Below are positions 44,713 through 53,079 of a stretch of 64,000 bases of DNA, piece by piece. The stretch covers positions 1 to 64,000 of the forward strand of contig CAWGBJ010000006.1 of the NCBI GenBank assembly GCA_963820795.1, in the 5' to 3' direction. Both the position numbers and the translations under genes were made by a program. Position 1 is the first letter of the stretch. Each line of letters starts with the position of its first letter. The stretch is from Roseiarcus sp963820795. Its GTDB lineage: Bacteria; Pseudomonadota; Alphaproteobacteria; Rhizobiales; Beijerinckiaceae. The notes below the pieces were generated by a model. The model saw only the letters and a program-made list of their open reading frames with translations, was not told where the DNA came from and did no database searches.

Positions 44713-45715
44713 GCTTCCGCCCGGCTCGCGGACCAAGGCCGGTCGCAGGGAAAGCCAGTCGTCCGAGCCTAAGTCGGACGGCGGGAGCGATGAGCGCGTC
44801 GCGCTTTTCGCCACCCCGCGCGACTGGCTGCGTTACGCGATTGGCCGCTTCCGCGCCGAGCACCTGGCGTTCGGTCACGGGGCGACGACAGCGCTCGACG
44901 AAGCGGCCTTCATCATCCTCGAAGGCCTCAATCTTCCAATTGACACGCTCGATCCCTTTCTCGACGCCAGGCTCCTGCACTCCGAGCGCGCGCGGCTCGA
45001 CGCGTTGATCGAGGCGCGCGTCGTCACCCGAAAGCCGGCCGCCTACCTCCTGAACCGCGCCTATATCCAGGGCGTGCCGTTTTACGTCGACGAGCGGGTC
45101 ATCGTGCCGCGCAGCTTCGTCGGCGAGCTCCTGATGACGGCGTTCGCGGAAACCGATGCGCTGACCGGCGACCCGGCGAAGATCGGACGGGTCCTCGACC
45201 TCTGCGCGGGGGGCGGCTCGCTCGCCATCCTCGCCGCCCGCGTTTTCCCCAACGCCAGGATCGACGCCGTCGACCTTTCGCCCGACGCGCTGCAAGTCGC
45301 ACGGCGCAACGTCGAGGAGCACGAGGTTTCCAATCGCGTGACCCTCATCGAGGGGGATCTCTTCGCCCCGCTCGGCGACGGGCGCTACGATCTGATTCTT
45401 GCCAATCCGCCCTATGTCGACGCCAAAGCCTTGGCCGAATTTCCGCCCGAATACATGGCCGAACCGCGGCTTGCGCATGCGGGCGGCGGGGACGGCCTCG
45501 AAGTCGTGCGGCGTATTCTCGCCGGGGCGCTGGACCGGCTCATGCCGCACGGCGCTCTGGTTTGCGAAGTCGGCCGCGGTCGCGACCTGCTCATTCGCGA
45601 TTTCCCGAGGCTGCCCTTCGTCTGGCTCGATACCGAGGAGAGCGCGGGAGAAGTGTTTCTCTTGCACGCCGAAGACTTTGCCGAGCCGAAACGACGTGGC
45701 CGGCGGAAGGCCTGA
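44690..45715 (+). CDS. prmB: Ribosomal protein L3 N5-glutamine methyltransferase
   Basis: A protein of up to 341 residues that methylates a Gln in ribosomal protein L3. Motif I is V-L-D-L-C-A-G-G-G-S-L-A near 175, followed by D-A-V-D-L-S, and the catalytic N-P-P-Y-V motif is near 247. The N-terminal part has the P-A-A-Y-L-L and I-V-P-R-S-F signatures. The ATG at 44690 lies inside psiF; later starts are possible, since the first 35 residues look unconserved. Length favours PrmB over PrmC, and the L3 assignment follows the R-S-F signature. Confidence 0.88.
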   Translation: MSASTARELPPGSRTKAGRRESQSSEPKSDGGSDERVALFATPRDWLRYAIGRFRAEHLAFGHGATTALDEAAFIILEGLNLPIDTLDPFLDARLLHSERARLDALIEARVVTRKPAAYLLNRAYIQGVPFYVDERVIVPRSFVGELLMTAFAETDALTGDPAKIGRVLDLCAGGGSLAILAARVFPNARIDAVDLSPDALQVARRNVEEHEVSNRVTLIEGDLFAPLGDGRYDLILANPPYVDAKALAEFPPEYMAEPRLAHAGGGDGLEVVRRILAGALDRLMPHGALVCEVGRGRDLLIRDFPRLPFVWLDTEESAGEVFLLHAEDFAEPKRRGRRKA

Positions 45716-45719
45716 GCGC

Positions 45720-46901
45720 CTAATCCGCGGCCACCCGTATCGCCGCCCGCAAGACGCCGCGCAGTTCGTCGATCGGGGTCAGCCGGCCCGCGCGCTCGAT
45801 ATGCCAGAAGGTCCAGCCATTGCAGGCAGGCAGCCCCTGCACGAGCGCGCCGATCTTGTGGATCGAGCCGATGGCGCGCCCGACGGCGAGCGTGCCGTCG
45901 GCGCGGACGAGCGCCGCATGCCGGCGGCGGACGTCGACCACCGATTCCCCGGGCTCGATGAGGCCCGCTTCGATGGCGCTTGCAAAGGCGACCCGCGGCT
46001 CGCTGCGGCGCGTCGGGGCGGTCACGACCGTCTCTTCGGCGAGCGGTTCGATCGCATCGATGCGTTGGCGCGCCTCGGCGGCGTAGCGCGGATCGCGTTC
46101 GATGCCGATGAAGGAGCGGCGAAGCCGGCGCGCAACCGCGCCGGTGGTGCCGGAGCCGAAAAAGGGATCGAGCACGAGATCGCCCGCGTTCGACGCGGCG
46201 AGCAAAATCCGCGACAGGAGCGCCTCAGGCTTCTGCGTCGGATGGATCTTTCGCCCCTCGCCGTCCTTCAGCCGCTCCGCGCCGGCGCAGATCGGCAGGA
46301 GCCAGTCTGAACGCGCCTGGCAATCGTCATTGCCGGCCTTCATCATCTCGTAGTTAAACGTGTAACTCTTGGCGTCGGCGCTGCGGGCGGCCCAGATCAT
46401 CGTCTCGTGGGCGTTGGTGAAGCGGCGGCCGCGGAAATTCGGCATCGGATTGGCCTTGCGCCACACGATGTCGTTGAGGATCCAGAAGCCGAGGTCCTGG
46501 AGAATCGCCCCGACGCGAAAGATGTTGTGATAGGAGCCGATGACGACGAGGGTGGCGTTCGGCTTCATCAGCCGCCGCGCTGCGCCGAGCCAGCGCCGCG
46601 TGAAGGCGTCGTATTCGGCGAAGTCGGCGAACTTGTCCCAAGCCTCGTTGACCGCGTCGACGAGGCTCTGATCAGGCCGGGTGAGAGCGCCCTCGAGCTG
46701 CAGGTTGTACGGCGGATCGGCGAAGACAAGGTCCACCGACGCCGGAGGAAGCCTGTCCATCTCCGCAACGCAGTCGCCGATCAGGATCGTGTCGCGTCGA
46801 ACGGGAACGATTGCGGCCGGGCGTTTCGTCTCGCCGTCGCCAGTACGCAGAACCTGAAGCTGGGAGGGGAAACGCAACGCGCCGGCGCGCAAGATACCCA
46901 T
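45720..46901 (-). CDS. ccrM: Cell-cycle DNA adenine methyltransferase CcrM-type
   Basis: A 393-residue beta-class N6-adenine methyltransferase. The catalytic motif IV D-P-P-Y-N-L is near residue 62, the SAM-binding F-x-G-x-G motif (D-P-F-F-G-S-G-T-T) near 245, and the R-K-A-N-P-M-P-N-F-R-G-R-R-F target segment near 148. The C-terminal extension with C-N-G-W-T-F-W-H is specific to CcrM-like enzymes of alphaproteobacteria, which methylate GANTC and time replication and transcription. It starts with ATG at 46901. It is convergent with prmB, four bases apart. Confidence 0.94.
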   Translation of the reverse strand: MGILRAGALRFPSQLQVLRTGDGETKRPAAIVPVRRDTILIGDCVAEMDRLPPASVDLVFADPPYNLQLEGALTRPDQSLVDAVNEAWDKFADFAEYDAFTRRWLGAARRLMKPNATLVVIGSYHNIFRVGAILQDLGFWILNDIVWRKANPMPNFRGRRFTNAHETMIWAARSADAKSYTFNYEMMKAGNDDCQARSDWLLPICAGAERLKDGEGRKIHPTQKPEALLSRILLAASNAGDLVLDPFFGSGTTGAVARRLRRSFIGIERDPRYAAEARQRIDAIEPLAEETVVTAPTRRSEPRVAFASAIEAGLIEPGESVVDVRRRHAALVRADGTLAVGRAIGSIHKIGALVQGLPACNGWTFWHIERAGRLTPIDELRGVLRAAIRVAAD

Positions 46902-47013
46902 GGACGCAAATCACTCGAACTCAACCGCCAGATTGCTCGATCCGGCCCGTCGGTTATGGCCCGCTGTAAGTAAAAGTCTGGTTATGCCGCCCCAATTGAC
47001 GTTGTGTCGTTTT

Positions 47014-47018
47014 GAATC
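47014..47018. promoter_or_regulatory. GANTC site upstream of ccrM
   Basis: One GAATC lies about 115 bases upstream of the ccrM start, between rnhB and ccrM. In Caulobacter, methylation of GANTC in the ccrM promoter represses it. A single site could be chance, so this is only a candidate. Confidence 0.3.
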
Positions 47019-47071
47019 GACGAAAGCGATGCAAAGAATTCCTTAACTTCTTCGTCCTGCGACGCGTCCGT

Positions 47072-47689
47072 TCATTCAGCCTCTTCAATTTCACTGAGAC
47101 GGAACGAGCGACGGTGATAGGGGCAGGGGCCGGCCAGCGCTAGAGCCAGCCGATGCGCGGCGGTGGCGTAGCCGACGTGATTGGCGAAGCCATATTGCGG
47201 GTATTCGCGCGCCAGATTGCGCATGAGCGCATCTCGGGTCGTCTTGGCGATGATCGAGGCGGCAGCGATCGACATCGAGAGGCCATCCCCGCCGACAATC
47301 GGGCGGGCTGGGCAAATCAGTCCGTCGGGGATGTCACGGCCGTCGATCAGGGCGATGTCTGGCCGAAGGCTCAGGCCGCCGATCGCCCGCGCCATCGCAC
47401 GCAAGGCTGCGCCGCGGATGTTGTAGGCGTCGATCTCCTCGACGCTGGCGAAGACGATGGAAACGCTGAGCGCCTTGGCGAAAATGATCGGGCGGAGCTC
47501 GTCGCGCCGGGCCTCGGTCAGCGCTTTCGAATCATCGAGGCCCTCCGGGAGATTGTTCGGATCGAGAATGACCGCCGCGACGCCGACCGGACCTGCGAGC
47601 GGCCCGCGACCGACCTCGTCAACTCCGGCCACCCAGCGGCAGCCGCTCGCCATCGCCTCGCGCTCGAAATCGAAGTGCGGCTCGGTCAT
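47072..47689 (-). CDS. rnhB: Ribonuclease HII
   Basis: A 205-residue enzyme that nicks RNA in RNA-DNA hybrids and removes misincorporated ribonucleotides. The catalytic Asp-Glu pair is in G-V-D-E-V-G-R-G-P-L near residues 22-31, another Asp in L-I-D-G-R near 117, and the last in the S-I-I-A-K-T-T-R-D region near 145. The length is normal. The ATG at 47689 overlaps the stop of the creatininase gene as ATGA, which marks the two as one transcript. Confidence 0.94.
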   Translation of the reverse strand: MTEPHFDFEREAMASGCRWVAGVDEVGRGPLAGPVGVAAVILDPNNLPEGLDDSKALTEARRDELRPIIFAKALSVSIVFASVEEIDAYNIRGAALRAMARAIGGLSLRPDIALIDGRDIPDGLICPARPIVGGDGLSMSIAAASIIAKTTRDALMRNLAREYPQYGFANHVGYATAAHRLALALAGPCPYHRRSFRLSEIEEAE

Positions 47690-48502
47690 CGCTTCATCCC
47701 CAGCGGGCCCGTTGAAAGTCGGGCGAGGTCGAAGGCCTGCACGTCGCGAAGGAGAGCGATGAAGCGATCGATGCCGTAATCGGCTGCCGCCTCGCCCTTG
47801 GCTTTGCTTGCCGTGTCGGCCTCGCCTGCGGCTCCGTCCGGATTGAGGTCGCTTGCCATCCAGGCGAACGCTAAAGGAGGCTTTGCCCGAAGGAGCGCGA
47901 AGTCGCGCTCCATCGAATTCGGCTGCATTCGCATAGTCGCGCGCTTCCGACATGCGGACGGCGGTCGGACGGAACGCCAGCGTCAGCGACGTCTCGGCGT
48001 CGCCGCCGTGAACGCCATGGGTGGTCTCGCGCGGCGAGAAGAGGCCGTCCGGGTAACCGAGACGCCGCCACGAGGCGTTGATCGCGAGCATCTTCCAGCG
48101 GCGGCGCAGTTCGAGGGCGGCAGCGTCGATCGCGGGAACGTTGCCGCCGTGCGAGTTCATCACGATGAGCTTTCGGCAGCCCGTCCGCGCGATGCTGTCG
48201 CCGATCTCTGTCCAGGCGCGGATGGCGCTCTCCGCCGAGAGCGTCAGGGTTCCCGGATATTCGCTGTGCTCGCCGGACACGCCGATCGCCTGCAGGGGCA
48301 GAAAGAGAACAGGCAGTTCATTCGGAATTCTTGCCGCGGCACGTTCGACGTAACCTTCGTTGACGATCGCGTCGACACCTACCGGAAGGTGAAGCCCATG
48401 CTGCTCGATCGCCGCGAGCGGCAGAACGGCGACGACCTTGCCCATGTCGGCGCGCCGGAATTCCGGCCAGCTCATCTCCGCCCAGAACTTCGTCGGCAGC
48501 AT
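47686..48502 (-). pseudogene. Creatininase family protein with one frameshift
   Basis: A creatininase-type amidohydrolase (family also includes mycofactocin MftE and riboflavin FAPy deformylases). From ATG 48502 it reads L-P-L-A-A-I-E-Q-H-G-L-H-L-P with the metal ligands, then N-S-H-G-G-N and G-V-H-G-G-D-A-E-T-S. Near 47915-47935 the sense shifts one base; the other frame supplies the end (A-F-A-W-M-A-S-D-L-N-P-D-G and I-D-R-F-I-A-L-L) up to the stop that overlaps rnhB. Total length after correction is about 271 residues, normal for the family. The ATGA link to rnhB argues for a formerly intact gene or an indel error. Confidence 0.8.
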
Positions 48503-48643
48503 GGAGCGCCTGCCTCTCCCTCGGATGCGGACCGGATTGCGCCTTAGCGCAGCTGCGGCGGCGGCGCCAGCGGCGCGACGCGTGACAGGGGCGGATTGTC
48601 GGGGTAGTCGACAGAATCGTCGCGGAACGGGCCGAGCGATTGA

Positions 48644-49484
48644 ATGTCGGAGGCAATGCTGGATCGCCTGACGCAAGCGCTCGCCGCCGTGCCCGGCGTC
48701 GCGGCGATCGCGCTCGGCGGGTCGCGCGCCAGGGGAACCGCAACCCCTTCCTCTGACACGGACATTGGCCTTTACTATCGAAGCGGGGTCGAGCCGGACA
48801 TCGAATGGCTGCGCGACACGGCGAAAGAGATGGTCGACGATCCGCGCGCCGCTATCGTGACCGAAGTCGGCGCCTGGGGGCCCTGGATCGTGGGCGGCGC
48901 GTGGCTGTCGATCGGCGGCAGGAAGGTCGATCTTCTTTATCGCTGCGTCGAGGCGGTGGAGGAGACAATTCGCGCCTGCCGCCGCGGACAGGTGACGATG
49001 GATTATCAGCCCGGGCATCCGCACGGCTTCTGCTCGGCGATCTGGATGGGCGAAGTCGCCCTTTGCCGGCCGCTCCACGATCCGGAGCAAAGTCTGGCCG
49101 CGCTCAAGGCGCTGACGCGCCCTTATCCGGATACCCTGCGCGGCGCGATCGTCCGCCGTTTCCTGTGGGAGGTGCTGTTCAGCGTCGAGAACGGGGAGCT
49201 CGCCCTCCTTCGCGCCGATCAGACGCATCTCGCCGGCTGCGTCTACCGCGCATTGTGCTGCGTCGGCCAGACGCTGTTCGCCCTCAACCGGCGCTACCTC
49301 ATCAACGAGAAAGGCGCGCTCGCAGAGGCCGGCGGCTTCGCCATCACGATCCCTCGCCTCGCCGAACGGGCGTCGAGTATCTGGCGCGGCGTCGGCAGCG
49401 GCGCGTTCCGGGAATCGCTCGAACTCGCTCCGCGCCGTCGATCGCGACCTCAAGAGCCTGGCGGCGGCGGAAAACTTCGTTTGA
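48644..49484 (+). pseudogene. Nucleotidyltransferase-domain protein with late frameshift
   Basis: A minimal-nucleotidyltransferase-type protein. The G-G-S-R-A-R-G motif and the metal-binding D-T-D-I-G-L-Y-Y follow near residues 24-47. The middle has a DUF4037-like character (Y-Q-P-G-H-P-H-G-F near 120). Around 49425-49432 the frame changes by one base: the frame with D-R-D-L-K-S-L-A-A-A-E ends properly at 49484, whereas the uncorrected frame runs on to 49534, over the start of ruvC, with Arg/Pro-rich sequence. Catalytic residues precede the shift, so it could still work with an altered tail. The start may be 48644 or 48656. Confidence 0.7.
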
Positions 49485-49526
49485 GCGCTCCCGCGCGGCG
49501 GCCGCGATTTCGTATAAGGGAATCCC

Positions 49527-50030
49527 ATGAATAGCGGCGCGATTCGGATTCTCGGCGTCGACCCCGGCCTGCGCAATACCGGCTGGGGTCTGATCGAGGC
49601 CGTCGGATCAAGGCTGAGCTTCGTCGCCTGCGGTTCGATCCAGACGGATGCGGCGACTTCGCTCGCCGACAGGCTGGCTGCGATTCATTGCGCGCTTACG
49701 GCGCTCGTCGAACGCGACGGACCCAATGAAGCGGCGGTCGAAGAGACGTTCGTCAATCGCGATCCGCAATCGACGCTGAAGCTCGGTCAGGCACGGGGCG
49801 TGGCGCTGGCGGCGCTGGCGCTTAAAGATCTGCCGGTATCGGAATACGCCGCTAATCTCATAAAGAAGACCGTGGCGGGCGTCGGCCACGCAGAAAAAAA
49901 TCAGATCGCGATGATGGTGAGAATGCTGCTGCCGGCCTCCAACGCCTCGACCCCAGATGCGGCCGACGCGCTGGCGGTGGCAATCTGCCACGCGCAACAC
50001 AGGCGCGCGCGCCGGAGCGGCGCCGCATGA
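49527..50030 (+). CDS. ruvC: Holliday junction resolvase RuvC
   Basis: A 167-residue endonuclease that resolves Holliday junctions with RuvAB. The first catalytic Asp is in L-G-V-D-P-G-L near residue 11, the Glu in V-E-E-T-F near 71, and the final D-A-A-D-A-L-A-V near 145 carries the last acidic pair. The ATG at 49527 has AAGGGA upstream. The stop overlaps ruvA (ATGA). Confidence 0.95.
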   Translation: MNSGAIRILGVDPGLRNTGWGLIEAVGSRLSFVACGSIQTDAATSLADRLAAIHCALTALVERDGPNEAAVEETFVNRDPQSTLKLGQARGVALAALALKDLPVSEYAANLIKKTVAGVGHAEKNQIAMMVRMLLPASNASTPDAADALAVAICHAQHRRARRSGAA

Positions 50031-50641
50031 TCGGTAAGCTCCGCGGCGTCGTCGACAGCCTGGACGAGGAAAGCTTCATTCTCGACGTCAATGGGGTTGG
50101 CTATCTCGTTGCCGCTTCCGCCCGCACATTGCAATCGCTTCCTCCAGCCGGCCAGCCAGCTGAGCTCATGATCGAAACGCACGTGCGCGAGGACGCGATT
50201 CGGCTCTATGGCTTTCTGACCGCAGCCGAACGCGACTGGTTTCGCCTTCTGCAAAACGTGCAGGGTGTCGGCGCCAAGGTCGCGCTCGGCATCCTCGGGA
50301 CGCTGACGGCCGACGCGCTTTCGGGAGCGATTGCAAGGCAGGACAGAGGGATGATGGCGCGAGCGCCGGGCGTCGGCCCCAAATTGGCGGCGCGCCTGGT
50401 GCTGGAACTTAAGGACAAGGCGCTGGCGTTCGACGTAGCGGGGCTCGAGCGAGCGGACGCCGACGTGGAAAATACTGCCAAGCCGCCCAAGGCGGCCGAG
50501 GACGCGGTCCTCGCCCTCGTTGGCCTGGGGTATGCGCGTTTGCAGGCCGCCGCGGCGGTCGCCAAATGCTCGGCCAGCCTGGGCCCGGACGCCGAGACCG
50601 CAGCGCTCATTAGGGCGGGCTTGCGGGAACTGGCGCAATGA
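50027..50641 (+). CDS. ruvA: Holliday junction helicase subunit RuvA
   Basis: A 204-residue junction-recognition subunit. It has the N-terminal OB fold (M-I-G-K-L-R-G-V-V-D), the helix-hairpin-helix V-Q-G-V-G-A-K-V-A-L near 75-84 and A-P-G-V-G-P-K-L-A-A near 110, and the C-terminal RuvB-contacting domain (D-A-V-L-A-L-V-G-L-G-Y). ATGA overlap with ruvC and 18 bases to ruvB show a single operon. Confidence 0.95.
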   Translation: MIGKLRGVVDSLDEESFILDVNGVGYLVAASARTLQSLPPAGQPAELMIETHVREDAIRLYGFLTAAERDWFRLLQNVQGVGAKVALGILGTLTADALSGAIARQDRGMMARAPGVGPKLAARLVLELKDKALAFDVAGLERADADVENTAKPPKAAEDAVLALVGLGYARLQAAAAVAKCSASLGPDAETAALIRAGLRELAQ

Positions 50642-50659
50642 CCGGCGGAGCCACTTGAC

Positions 50660-51694
50660 ATGGCGGACTCGCCGCGCCGGCTCGTCTCCCCCGAGAAACG
50701 TCCTGAGGATGACACAAGCCTGCGCCCGCAGACGCTGGCGGAATTCGAAGGACAGGGGGCTGTCCGCAGAAATTTGCGGGTCTTCATCGATTCGGCCAGG
50801 GCGCGCGGAGAGGCGCTCGATCATGTGCTGCTGGTCGGACCGCCCGGGCTCGGCAAAACAACGTTGGCGCAGATTGTGGCGCGAGAGCTCGGCGTCAATT
50901 TCCGCTCGACGTCCGGTCCGGTGATCATGAAGGCGGGCGATCTTGCTGCGCAACTCACCAACCTCGAGCCGCGCGACGTTCTTTTCATCGACGAGATCCA
51001 CCGGCTCAACCCGGCGATCGAGGAGATCCTTTATCCCGCAATGGAGGATTTTCAGCTTGACCTCATCATTGGCGCCGGCCCGGCCGCGCGTTCGGTCAAG
51101 ATCGACCTCGCGCACTTCACCCTGATCGGCGCGACGACCCGGGCCGGGCTGCTGACGACGCCGCTGCGGGACCGCTTCGGCATCCCTTTGCGCCTCAATT
51201 TCTACACGACCGAGGAACTGCAGAGAATCATCGTGCGTGCGGCGCGTACGTTGGGACTCGCGCTCGCGGAGGACGGCGCCAATGAGATCGCCAGGCGCGC
51301 GCGGGGGACGCCGCGTATCGCTGGACGGCTCCTGAGGCGGATTCGCGACTTCGCCATCGTCGAGCGCGCCAGTCCTGTGACCCGGGCGCTCGCCGATCGC
51401 GCGCTTCGCCGCCTGGACGTCGACCCCATTGGGCTTGACCAGATGGATCAGCGCTATCTCGACGCCGTCGCCGTCAAATTCGTCGGCGGCCCGGTCGGAG
51501 TCGAGACGATTGCCGCGGCGCTGTCCGAGCCGCGCGACGCGATTGAGGATATCATCGAGCCTTATCTCATCCAGCTCGGCTTCGTGCAGCGAACGCCGCG
51601 CGGCCGGCTGCTCACCCCGCATGCGTTCCGTCATCTCGGCTTGGCCGAGCCGCAACGAGAAGACCGGCCGCCAAACTTGTTCGACGAGGAGTGA
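50660..51694 (+). CDS. ruvB: Holliday junction helicase ATPase RuvB
   Basis: A 344-residue AAA+ motor for branch migration. Walker A G-P-P-G-L-G-K-T-T is near 59-67, Walker B with F-I-D-E-I-H-R-L near 108-115, sensor I in G-A-T-T-R-A-G near 155, and the arginine finger region R-D-R-F-G near 170. The C-terminal winged helix ends with the usual R-G-R-L-L-T. The ATG at 50660 has GGAG upstream. Confidence 0.96.
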   Translation: MADSPRRLVSPEKRPEDDTSLRPQTLAEFEGQGAVRRNLRVFIDSARARGEALDHVLLVGPPGLGKTTLAQIVARELGVNFRSTSGPVIMKAGDLAAQLTNLEPRDVLFIDEIHRLNPAIEEILYPAMEDFQLDLIIGAGPAARSVKIDLAHFTLIGATTRAGLLTTPLRDRFGIPLRLNFYTTEELQRIIVRAARTLGLALAEDGANEIARRARGTPRIAGRLLRRIRDFAIVERASPVTRALADRALRRLDVDPIGLDQMDQRYLDAVAVKFVGGPVGVETIAAALSEPRDAIEDIIEPYLIQLGFVQRTPRGRLLTPHAFRHLGLAEPQREDRPPNLFDEE

Positions 51695-51734
51695 CACGCT
51701 AACCAAGCGTGCAACGCAACCGCAGGATCGCGCC

Positions 51735-51878
51735 TTGCCGAGCCTCATCCGCTTCCTTGTCGCTGTCGCCGTGCTCGCGGGCCTCGTCTACGGCGGACTT
51801 TTCGTGTTGGCGAATTTCGTTCAGGTGAAGCCGCGTCAAATCATCCAGACAATTCCCCTGCCGAAGGCGACCAAATGA
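51735..51878 (+). CDS. Tiny single-pass membrane protein upstream of xerC/D
   Basis: A 47-residue protein with a TTG start (51735). Residues 5-27 form one membrane helix (R-F-L-V-A-V-A-V-L-A-G-L-V-Y-G-G-L-F-V-L), followed by a basic tail K-P-R-Q-I-I-Q-T-I-P-L-P. Its stop overlaps the recombinase start as ATGA, which supports expression. A small membrane protein with this kind of I-P-L-P tail is seen at this place in several alphaproteobacteria as far as I recall; function is unknown. Confidence 0.65.
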   Translation: MPSLIRFLVAVAVLAGLVYGGLFVLANFVQVKPRQIIQTIPLPKATK

Positions 51879-52825
51879 AGGGGCGCTCCGGCGGCCTGGT
51901 CGCCGATTTTCTCGATGCGCTTGCGGCAGAGCGCGGCGCGAGCGCGAACACGATCGAAGCCTATCGCCGCGATCTTAGAGATTACGAAGCCTATCTTGGC
52001 GGGCAAAGGACCGGCGCGCGGCAGGCGAGCGCATCCCATGTGCGGACTTATCTCGCGGCTTGCAGCGCTGAGGGTCTGAAGGCCGCTTCGCTTGCACGGC
52101 GACTGTCGGCGATTCGTCAGTTTCACAAGCATCTCTATGCCGAGGGCCTCCGGCGCGACGATCCGACGCTCGCCATCGAAGGTCCGCGACGCGCGCGTCC
52201 CCTCCCCAAAATAGTGACGGTTGCGGAAGTCGACAGACTGATCGCCACCGCGCGAGAAGGGCTGGACGCACCCGACCGACCGCTTCGCGAGCGTCTGGCC
52301 GCAGCCCGCACCGCCTGTCTGATAGAGCTCATCTACGCCTCGGGTCTGCGCGTTTCGGAGGCTTTGAGCCTGCCGAAATCGGCCGCGCGCGCGAAGGAGC
52401 CGTTTCTGACGGTCCGCGGTAAGGGCGGCAAAGAAAGGCTTGCGCCATTGTCCGACCCCGCTCGCGCGGCAATCACCCTATATCGCGCGCTTCTCAACGA
52501 AGCCGCGCCTAGCGGGGCAACCGGGCGATGGCTGTATCCGGCAGCGAGCGGTAGCGGGCATATGACGCGGCAGGCCTTCGCGCGCGATCTGAAGACCGCC
52601 GCTGCGGCCGCCGGGATCAGCGCCGCCCGATTAAGTCCTCATGTCCTGCGCCACGCCTTCGCTAGCCATCTCCTTCAGAACGGCGCCGATCTTCGCGTCG
52701 TTCAGGATCTGCTCGGGCACGCCGACATATCGACCACCCAGATCTACACCCATGTGCTCGACGAGCGCGCCAAGGCGATGGTGCGCGATCTGCACCCGAT
52801 GAATGACGAGGACGGCGAGACGTGA
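51875..52825 (+). CDS. xerD: Tyrosine recombinase XerC/XerD
   Basis: A 316-residue tyrosine recombinase of the type that resolves chromosome dimers at dif. The N-terminal SAM-like domain spans about 5-95. Catalytic residues are visible: Arg in S-G-L-R-V-S-E-A-L near 160, Lys in G-K-G-G-K-E-R-L near 190, H-V-L-R near 255, His in L-G-H-A-D-I-S and Tyr in Q-I-Y-T-H near 290. Sequence alone does not separate XerC from XerD with confidence; the symbol is a best guess. It lies in the ruv gene strand, probably the same transcript. Confidence 0.88.
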   Translation: MKGRSGGLVADFLDALAAERGASANTIEAYRRDLRDYEAYLGGQRTGARQASASHVRTYLAACSAEGLKAASLARRLSAIRQFHKHLYAEGLRRDDPTLAIEGPRRARPLPKIVTVAEVDRLIATAREGLDAPDRPLRERLAAARTACLIELIYASGLRVSEALSLPKSAARAKEPFLTVRGKGGKERLAPLSDPARAAITLYRALLNEAAPSGATGRWLYPAASGSGHMTRQAFARDLKTAAAAAGISAARLSPHVLRHAFASHLLQNGADLRVVQDLLGHADISTTQIYTHVLDERAKAMVRDLHPMNDEDGET

Positions 52826-53079
52826 CAGTGGGCGACGAGCCCTGGCGGGCGGCGTTGGAGGGTGTTGTATTCGCCTATTGCCAAAGGCCCTGGGGCCGGC
52901 GCGGGCATCGACTGCCCGGCTCGGCAGATGCGCGAAGGAGAGCATGCGGGTCAGGTCGATCAAGATTGCGATGACCGCGAAGGCGGTCAGCGCGGCAAGC
53001 ACGCCGAACTCGCCGTGAAAAAAATTGACCATTCGGGCGTCAGCGGCAACGTCGGATCTAGCGAGGAGATCCGCGTTTT

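Noticed and set aside
52826..53079. Minus-strand hydrophobic stretch (about 22 residues) that looked like a small membrane protein
   Set aside because: It continues into low-complexity sequence and then antisense of the recombinase gene, with no ribosome site; the region is best read as a convergent intergenic gap.
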